A stretch of DNA of 11,214 nt from Acidobacteriota bacterium. Its GTDB lineage: Bacteria; Acidobacteriota; Terriglobia; Terriglobales; Acidobacteriaceae. The notes under the pieces are model-generated. The model was not told the origin of the DNA and made no database searches. It was given only the letters and a program-made list of their open reading frames with translations. Positions 6,755-11,214 of this stretch are shown here, piece by piece; position 1 is the stretch's first letter, and every line of letters starts with the position of its first letter. A program made the translations under genes and the position numbers. The DNA lies in NCBI GenBank assembly GCA_021810735.1, contig JAJZIF010000078.1:1-11214 (forward strand), written 5' to 3'.

Positions 6755-6780
6755 TTCGGTCCTGCTGTCAAACATCCGCC

Positions 6781-7770
6781 ATGCCAAGTCTTTCGCCATT
6801 TCGTCTGCGTCCCTGGCTCCGCCCTATGATTTGGGGCGTGCGGGACCTCTCTCCCTGGTATGACAACAAGGTTGCTGGCGATCCGATTGGGGAAGTCTGG
6901 CTGAGCGGGGATAGCAGTGTTGTCGATACAGGGCCTTTGACAGGAAAGACGCTCGCGACCGTGTTTCAAGAGCACCAGGAAGATCTGCTTGGTCCCACGC
7001 TCAACGCGCAGGAGCGTTTTCCGTTGTTGATGAAGGTTCTTTTCCCGCAGGAAAAACTGAGCGTGCAGGTGCATCCAGGCGATGCGATGGCGCGCGAACA
7101 TGGCGAGCCTCACGGAAAAACAGAATGCTGGTACGCGCTGGATGCGAAACCCGGCGCGACGGTCGCACTGGGGCTGCATCCGGGGACCACGCTCGCGGAG
7201 GTTGAGGCGTCCATCGAGAACAACACCATGGAAGCTCTGCTCGAATCGGTTCCCATTCGCAAAGGCGAGATGATCTTTGTCGACGCAGGAACGGTCCATG
7301 CTATTTTCCCTGGCGTGGTGGTGCTGGAGACGCAACAGAATTCCGACATGACGTATCGGCTGTACGATTACGGTCGTCCGCGCGAGCTGCACTTGAAGGA
7401 TGGACTGCAAGCAATCCGGCTGCATACCGATGCAGGAACGGTAGAGCCGAAACCGGAGCCCGGCGATGACACGCAGGCCGGAAGCGTCAGGCGCGAGTTG
7501 CTGGTGCAGTCCAAGTATTTTCGCGTCGATCGCACACGGTTCGCAGAAGGGAATGTCACCGTGAAGTTTTCCCTTCCAGTGCGGCGGCAATCTCAGACGG
7601 GCTCGGTGCAGTTGATTTTCGTTGCCGCAGGCGCTGGGGAACTCCACTCAAACGGCGAAGCGCCGATGCATCTGCGGCGAGGCGAATTGGCTGTGGTGCC
7701 CGCGTGTACCGCGGACTGGAGTATGACTTCGTCGGAGCCGATGGAAATTCTTCGAGCAGTTTCTGAATAG
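6781..7770 (+). CDS. manA: Mannose-6-phosphate isomerase, class I
   Basis: A 329-residue zinc-dependent isomerase that interconverts fructose-6-phosphate and mannose-6-phosphate, the entry step to GDP-mannose. The length fits the short Bacillus-type ManA rather than the roughly 390-residue E. coli form. Zinc ligands are visible in QVHPGD (Gln96, His98), KTECWYALD (Glu115) and DAGTVHAI (His173). The catalytic arginine lies in TYRLYDYGR (Arg193). Family segments MIWG (16-19) and GEVWLSG (37-43) are also present. The C-terminal cupin domain (about 235-329) is complete. The gene begins 26 bases after the aminotransferase and has no clear Shine-Dalgarno. The guanylyltransferase that uses a later pathway product follows after an 87-base structured spacer. 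Confidence 0.95.
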   Translation: MPSLSPFRLRPWLRPMIWGVRDLSPWYDNKVAGDPIGEVWLSGDSSVVDTGPLTGKTLATVFQEHQEDLLGPTLNAQERFPLLMKVLFPQEKLSVQVHPGDAMAREHGEPHGKTECWYALDAKPGATVALGLHPGTTLAEVEASIENNTMEALLESVPIRKGEMIFVDAGTVHAIFPGVVVLETQQNSDMTYRLYDYGRPRELHLKDGLQAIRLHTDAGTVEPKPEPGDDTQAGSVRRELLVQSKYFRVDRTRFAEGNVTVKFSLPVRRQSQTGSVQLIFVAAGAGELHSNGEAPMHLRRGELAVVPACTADWSMTSSEPMEILRAVSE

Positions 7771-7772
7771 AA

Positions 7773-7829
7773 AAGCAAACCTGGAGTGTTTCACTTTCGC
7801 GTGAAAGTGCCGTAAGGGCACGTTTGCTT
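7773..7829. repeat. Nested inverted-repeat element in the manA-manC spacer
   Basis: Three inverted repeats are nested. The outer arms AAGCAAAC (7773-7780) and GTTTGCTT (7822-7829) pair perfectly over 8 bp. Inside, CACTTTC/GAAAGTG (7792-7798, 7803-7809) makes a 7-bp hairpin with a 4-base loop. GTGCC/GGCAC (7807-7811, 7817-7821) makes a 5-bp hairpin with a GTAAG loop. The two inner hairpins share GTG at 7807-7809 and cannot form fully together. No T-run follows the outer arm, so a simple terminator is unlikely. It may be a REP-like extragenic palindrome or an mRNA structure that tunes expression between manA and manC. The pairings are seen directly; the role is inferred. Confidence 0.6.
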
Positions 7830-7857
7830 CAGGCCGACAGCGCATGTTTCGTTTACG

Positions 7858-8985
7858 ATGAAACCTACCTTGAATCCCAATATTGATTTTCGACCCTTCA
7901 TTCTTGCCGGTGGCAGCGGCACACGGTTTTGGCCGCTCAGCCGGCGCAGTTATCCAAAGCAGCTGTTGTCGCTGAATGGCGAAGGCAGCATGTTGCAGCA
8001 GACTGTGGATCGACTGCTTCCCCTGGCAACCAGCGACCGCATGTGGATACTTACCAATGAGTCGCTGCGGGCCGCGGTGGCAGCGCAGTTGCCTGATCTT
8101 CCTCCTGCGCAGGTCCTGGCCGAGCCCGTGCCCCGGAACACTGCGCCGGCGGCGGGACTGGCGGCCTTTTTGCTGGAGCGGCAAGCTCCAGAGGCGGTCC
8201 TTGGACTGTTTCCCGCCGATCACACCATCGAGAAAGCGGCAAGTTTCGAGCAGGTCCTGCGAACGGGTTGCGATTTGGCGGTGGCCGGAGACAACATCAT
8301 CGTGCTGGGAGTGAATCCAAGCCGACCAGAGACTGGTTATGGCTACATTGAGACCGGCGACAAGCTGGATGAGTCTTCGTTGCGCGTTCGCCGCTTTACG
8401 GAGAAGCCCAATCGGCAGCGCGCGGAAGAGTTTGTGGCCTCTGGAAATTATTTTTGGAACAGCGGCATGTTTCTGGCTACGGCGCGCACCCTTGCCAACG
8501 CGGTGCGGGAACATCTGCCGGAGACCGCGCCGTATTTGGAAGAGATTGCCGGCACGTTCGGTACAGAGCGGTTCGCATCGACCTTCGCGGAGTTGTATCC
8601 GAAGTGCGAGAACATCAGCATCGATTACGCGATTATCGAACCCCGCTCGGCGAAAGGGGAGCACCGTTCAGGCCTCTATTGCCTGCCGGCGGATTTCGGA
8701 TGGAACGATCTTGGTTCGTGGGCTGCGCTGTACGAGCATAAGCTTTCCCAGGGCCAGCACGTGCAGGGCGGAGACAACGTGATGGAGGCGGCGGCGCAGA
8801 GCCTTCTGGAGTCCCACGGCAACTACGTACACGCGCCGCAAAAACATGTCGCATTGGTGGGCGTGGACAATTTGGTAGTGGTGGAAACTGGCGATGTGCT
8901 GTTGATAACAACCCACGGCGGATGCCAGGATGTTGGCAAGCTGGTCAAGCAACTGCAGCAGGACAAGCAAGACAAACTGATCTGA
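7858..8985 (+). CDS. manC: Mannose-1-phosphate guanylyltransferase (GDP-mannose pyrophosphorylase)
   Basis: A 375-residue nucleotidyltransferase that makes GDP-mannose from mannose-1-phosphate and GTP. The activation motif AGGSGTRFWPLSRRSYPKQ (residues 17-35) is diagnostic, with the invariant GTR and the lysine of YPKQ. Further family motifs are FPADH (118-122), RFTEKP (179-184), FWNSGMF (199-205), SIDYAIIE (254-261) and the mannose-type GWNDLGSW (281-288). Those features separate it from glucose-1-phosphate enzymes. It is the short monofunctional form without the C-terminal isomerase domain of bifunctional ManC/AlgA, consistent with a separate manA next door. The start ATG at 7858 follows the structured spacer; an ATG at 7844 is out of frame. 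No Shine-Dalgarno is apparent. The mutase gene follows 12 bases later, so the two are surely co-transcribed. Confidence 0.95.
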   Translation: MKPTLNPNIDFRPFILAGGSGTRFWPLSRRSYPKQLLSLNGEGSMLQQTVDRLLPLATSDRMWILTNESLRAAVAAQLPDLPPAQVLAEPVPRNTAPAAGLAAFLLERQAPEAVLGLFPADHTIEKAASFEQVLRTGCDLAVAGDNIIVLGVNPSRPETGYGYIETGDKLDESSLRVRRFTEKPNRQRAEEFVASGNYFWNSGMFLATARTLANAVREHLPETAPYLEEIAGTFGTERFASTFAELYPKCENISIDYAIIEPRSAKGEHRSGLYCLPADFGWNDLGSWAALYEHKLSQGQHVQGGDNVMEAAAQSLLESHGNYVHAPQKHVALVGVDNLVVVETGDVLLITTHGGCQDVGKLVKQLQQDKQDKLI

Positions 8986-8997
8986 TCGACCCCTCGA

Positions 8998-10464
8998 ATG
9001 GAAACTGTGACAGCCACGGATTCTCCCCGCTCCTGCCCCGTGAAATTCGGCACCGATGGCTGGCGTGGCATCATTGCGGACGACTTTACTTTCGCCAATC
9101 TCCGCGTGGCGGCCAGCGCGATTGCGAATTATATTTTGGTGGAGGAAGATCCAAGCCACGGCGTTTGCATTGCGTACGATACCCGCTTTGGGTCGGATCG
9201 CTTTGCCCAGACCGCGGCGGAGGTGCTGGCGTTCGCGGGCATTCCTGTGCAGCTGGCCAGCGGCATTACGCCCACGCCGGCGCTGTCCTTCGCGGTGCGC
9301 GAAAGCGGCGCTGCTGGTGGCATCATGATCACTTCCAGCCACAATCCGTATCAGTGGAATGGCGTGAAGTTCAAAGCCAGCTACGGCGGCTCCGGCAAGC
9401 CTTCCATGATGGCGGCGATCGAATCGTATCTGGGCAAGCCGCTGTCGCGGGCGGCGCAGGCCGCGGCGATCGCGCGCGTGGATTTTCTTCCGAATTACAT
9501 TCAGGCGATTGCGCGTTTCGTCGATCTCGGGAAGATCGCGTCGAGCGGATACAAATTCGCCATCGACTCCATGTATGGAGCGGGCGCGGGCATTCTGGCG
9601 GGTATTTTTTCCCGTTGGAATATTCCATATATCGAAATTCATGGGGAACACGATCCGCTGTTTCCAGGAATCAATCCAGAACCGATTCAGCCGCATCTTC
9701 GGGCCTTACAACAGGCAGTCGCCGAACAGCATTGCCAGGCCGGACTGGCGACGGATGGGGATGCGGACCGCATCGGCGCTGTGGATGAAGATGGCAATAT
9801 CGTGGACGCGCATAAGATCTTCGCGATTCTGCTGAGCTGGATGATTGAGCGCAAGCAGTGGCCGGGCGAGGTGGTGCGGACATTCAACACGACGCGCATG
9901 GTGGACCGCATCTGTGCCCGGCACGGTCGAAAATTGCATGAAGTTGGCATCGGTTTCAAACATATCTGCGACCTGATGCTGCAAGGGGAGATTTTGATTG
10001 GCGGAGAGGAATCAGGCGGGATTGGGAGCGCGCGGCATTTGCCGGAGCGGGATGGTCTGTTGAATGCACTGTTGCTGGCCAACGTGATGGCCGACGAAAA
10101 CAAGACGCTGGGACAGTTGGTTGCGAAATTGCAGCGGGAATATGGCGAGCATCACTATGACCGGATCGATCTGCACATTGACGATGAAACAAAAAACGCG
10201 GCCATCGCGCGCGCCCGGGCCGGAGTGAAGTTCTTTGCCGGAATGCCTGTGGACCGTGTTGAGACTGTTGATGGCATCAAATTTTTCCTGCGCAATCCAC
10301 AGGCTGCAACGCTGCCGAATGCGGCGGAAAGCTGGCTGCTGCTGCGCGCCTCCGGGACGGAACCGCTGCTGCGGATTTATGCGGAATCCTGCTCTCCGGC
10401 CGCAGTCGGGCTTCTGCTGGACGCAGGCCGTGACTTTGCGCTGCAGTCAGGCGGTCCTCGATGA
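8998..10464 (+). CDS. Phosphomannomutase/phosphoglucomutase (alpha-D-phosphohexomutase)
   Basis: A 488-residue four-domain phosphohexomutase that moves phosphate between C6 and C1 of a hexose. The order of hallmark motifs is FGTDGWRG (17-24), the active-site phosphoserine loop TSSHNP (112-117, Ser114), the magnesium loop DGDADR (253-258), the sugar-binding loop GEESGG (336-341) and the phosphate-binding RASGTEP (450-456). All are intact. The GEESGG sequence is shared by enzymes that act on mannose or glucose phosphates, so sequence alone does not settle specificity. Its place right after manC and downstream of manA argues that it supplies mannose-1-phosphate, making the three-gene route to GDP-mannose complete. 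The ATG at 8998 is 12 bases past the manC stop, and the stop overlaps the next gene's start (ATGA). No ribosome-binding site is obvious. Confidence 0.93.
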   Translation: METVTATDSPRSCPVKFGTDGWRGIIADDFTFANLRVAASAIANYILVEEDPSHGVCIAYDTRFGSDRFAQTAAEVLAFAGIPVQLASGITPTPALSFAVRESGAAGGIMITSSHNPYQWNGVKFKASYGGSGKPSMMAAIESYLGKPLSRAAQAAAIARVDFLPNYIQAIARFVDLGKIASSGYKFAIDSMYGAGAGILAGIFSRWNIPYIEIHGEHDPLFPGINPEPIQPHLRALQQAVAEQHCQAGLATDGDADRIGAVDEDGNIVDAHKIFAILLSWMIERKQWPGEVVRTFNTTRMVDRICARHGRKLHEVGIGFKHICDLMLQGEILIGGEESGGIGSARHLPERDGLLNALLLANVMADENKTLGQLVAKLQREYGEHHYDRIDLHIDDETKNAAIARARAGVKFFAGMPVDRVETVDGIKFFLRNPQAATLPNAAESWLLLRASGTEPLLRIYAESCSPAAVGLLLDAGRDFALQSGGPR

Positions 10465-11123
10465 GAGTGGATCTGCGGGTTCGCGGCGTGCTGTTCGACA
10501 TGGATGGCGTATTGATGAGTTCCATCGGCTCGGTAGAACGAAGCTGGCAGCGGTATGCCATCTCGCGCGGGCTCGACCCGGAGATGGCCATTCATATGGC
10601 GCACGGCCGGCGAGCCATCGAGACGGTGCGCGCCTTGCGCCCCGACCTGGACGATCAGGATGAGCTTCGAGTGATAGAAGACATGGAAGTGGAAGACAAC
10701 GAAGGCCTGGTTGTCTTGCCGGGCGTGCGGGAGTTGCTGGCTGCGTTGCCGGAAGGCTCCTGGGCTGTGGTTACTTCTGCAACTGAGCGGCTGGCGCGGA
10801 ACCGCATGGCGCATGCCGGAATTCCCATTCCCAGGCATTTTGTTACTGCGGAAACGGTCACCCAGGGAAAGCCGCACCCAGAGCCGTACCGGCATGGGGC
10901 AGCGTTGCTGGGTGCCGCGCCTGGGGAATGCCTGGTGGTGGAAGATGCGCCCGCCGGAGTTGCGTCGGGAAAGGCGGCTGGCTGTCCGGTGCTGGCAGTG
11001 CTGAGTACCTACGCTCCGGAGACCCTGATGGCCGCAGACTGGCGGGTTCCCACCTTGGCGGGGGTGCCGGCTACCGCGGAGCCGCCGGACCATGTCCTTT
11101 TGCGGTTCGAACCGCATGGCTGA
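10461..11123 (+). CDS. HAD-superfamily sugar/polyol-phosphatase-like hydrolase
   Basis: A 220-residue subclass IA HAD hydrolase. Motif I is LFDMDGVL with nucleophile Asp13 and general acid/base Asp15. A helical cap follows at about 18-84. Motif II is VVTSAT (Thr105). The conserved lysine is in GKPHPEPY (Lys137), and motif III is VVEDAPAG with Glu161 and Asp162. The pattern resembles the glycerol-phosphate and 2-deoxyglucose-6-phosphate phosphatase group, which dephosphorylates small sugars or polyols. The start overlaps the mutase stop by four bases, so translation is coupled and the gene belongs to the GDP-mannose cassette transcript. It could hydrolyse a hexose phosphate of this pathway or remove an inhibitory side product. 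The family is too promiscuous to name a substrate. All catalytic residues are present. Confidence 0.9.
   Translation: MRVDLRVRGVLFDMDGVLMSSIGSVERSWQRYAISRGLDPEMAIHMAHGRRAIETVRALRPDLDDQDELRVIEDMEVEDNEGLVVLPGVRELLAALPEGSWAVVTSATERLARNRMAHAGIPIPRHFVTAETVTQGKPHPEPYRHGAALLGAAPGECLVVEDAPAGVASGKAAGCPVLAVLSTYAPETLMAADWRVPTLAGVPATAEPPDHVLLRFEPHG
11101..11116. repeat. 16-bp perfect palindrome over the end of the HAD gene
   Basis: TGCGGTTCGAACCGCA is a perfect 16-bp palindrome lying in the last codons of the hydrolase gene, seven bases before the end of its stop codon. A second weak inverted repeat, CCGGA/TCCGG (11128-11132, 11140-11144), follows. Neither has a T-run after it, so a classical intrinsic terminator is not supported. 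It may be a chance palindrome or a protein-binding or 3'-end structure. Confidence 0.4.
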
Positions 11124-11214
11124 CCGTCCGGATTTGGTCTCCGGAACCTGAAAAGTCCTGCCCGAAGTCGGCGCACAGACACGTTGCACCAGCCCTATTT
11201 TTTCATCGAATGTT

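Noticed and set aside
5570..6799. Long antisense open frame of about 409 codons opposite the aminotransferase, with a similar one of about 342 codons at 8668-9696.
   Set aside because: The plus-strand proteins carry complete family motifs over the same bases. Such antisense frames are expected from GC-rich codon bias, and their predicted products (rich in Arg, His, Gln) show no domain.
11184..11214. TTGCAC and TCGAAT at 16-base spacing and an ATG at 11210, considered as promoter and start of a further gene.
   Set aside because: The -10 matches only 4 of 6 positions and overlaps the ATG, and the window ends two bases after that codon, so nothing can be tested. I see no gene in 11124-11214.

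Overview
The window reads as ordinary chromosome of an Acidobacteriota (Terriglobia-like) bacterium. The main evidence is an 837-residue MacB/FtsX-type permease with a duplicated domain and no ATPase, the 'ADOP' architecture that is greatly expanded in that phylum. GC-rich coding sequence with many long antisense open frames, and the scarcity of strong Shine-Dalgarno sequences, fit that assignment but do not prove it. I identified no phage, integrase, transposase, CRISPR array, rRNA or tRNA.

Layout. At the left edge, on the minus strand, is the N-terminal part of an AbrB/MazE-fold antitoxin-type DNA-binding protein, cut by the window end. It is divergent from recA, which has an extended -10 promoter, a good Shine-Dalgarno and a strong intrinsic terminator. 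A 280-base gap with TGTCCA inverted repeats and a weak sigma-54-like GG-N10-GC element leads into the ADOP permease. Next, on the minus strand, is a compact ParDE-like toxin-antitoxin pair with a start/stop overlap and three 10-bp-phased repeats at its promoter. It sits tail-to-tail with the permease and head-to-head with coaD (phosphopantetheine adenylyltransferase, CoA synthesis). From about 5561 to 11123 five plus-strand genes follow closely: a class I aspartate-type aminotransferase, mannose-6-phosphate isomerase, mannose-1-phosphate guanylyltransferase, a phosphomannomutase/phosphoglucomutase, and a HAD sugar-phosphatase-like hydrolase.

How the genes fit together. ManA, the hexose-phosphate mutase and the guanylyltransferase are the three consecutive steps from fructose-6-phosphate to GDP-mannose, the donor for glycans and exopolysaccharide and the precursor of GDP-fucose. 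The HAD enzyme is translationally coupled to the mutase by an ATGA overlap, so it probably acts on a related phosphorylated sugar or polyol, but its substrate cannot be read from sequence. The manA-manC gap holds a nested inverted-repeat element with two mutually exclusive hairpins, the least explained structure in this cassette.

No clearly new system is present. The points most worth checking are the putative enhancer/sigma-54 control of the ADOP gene, the operator and start site of the toxin-antitoxin pair, and the structured manA-manC spacer.
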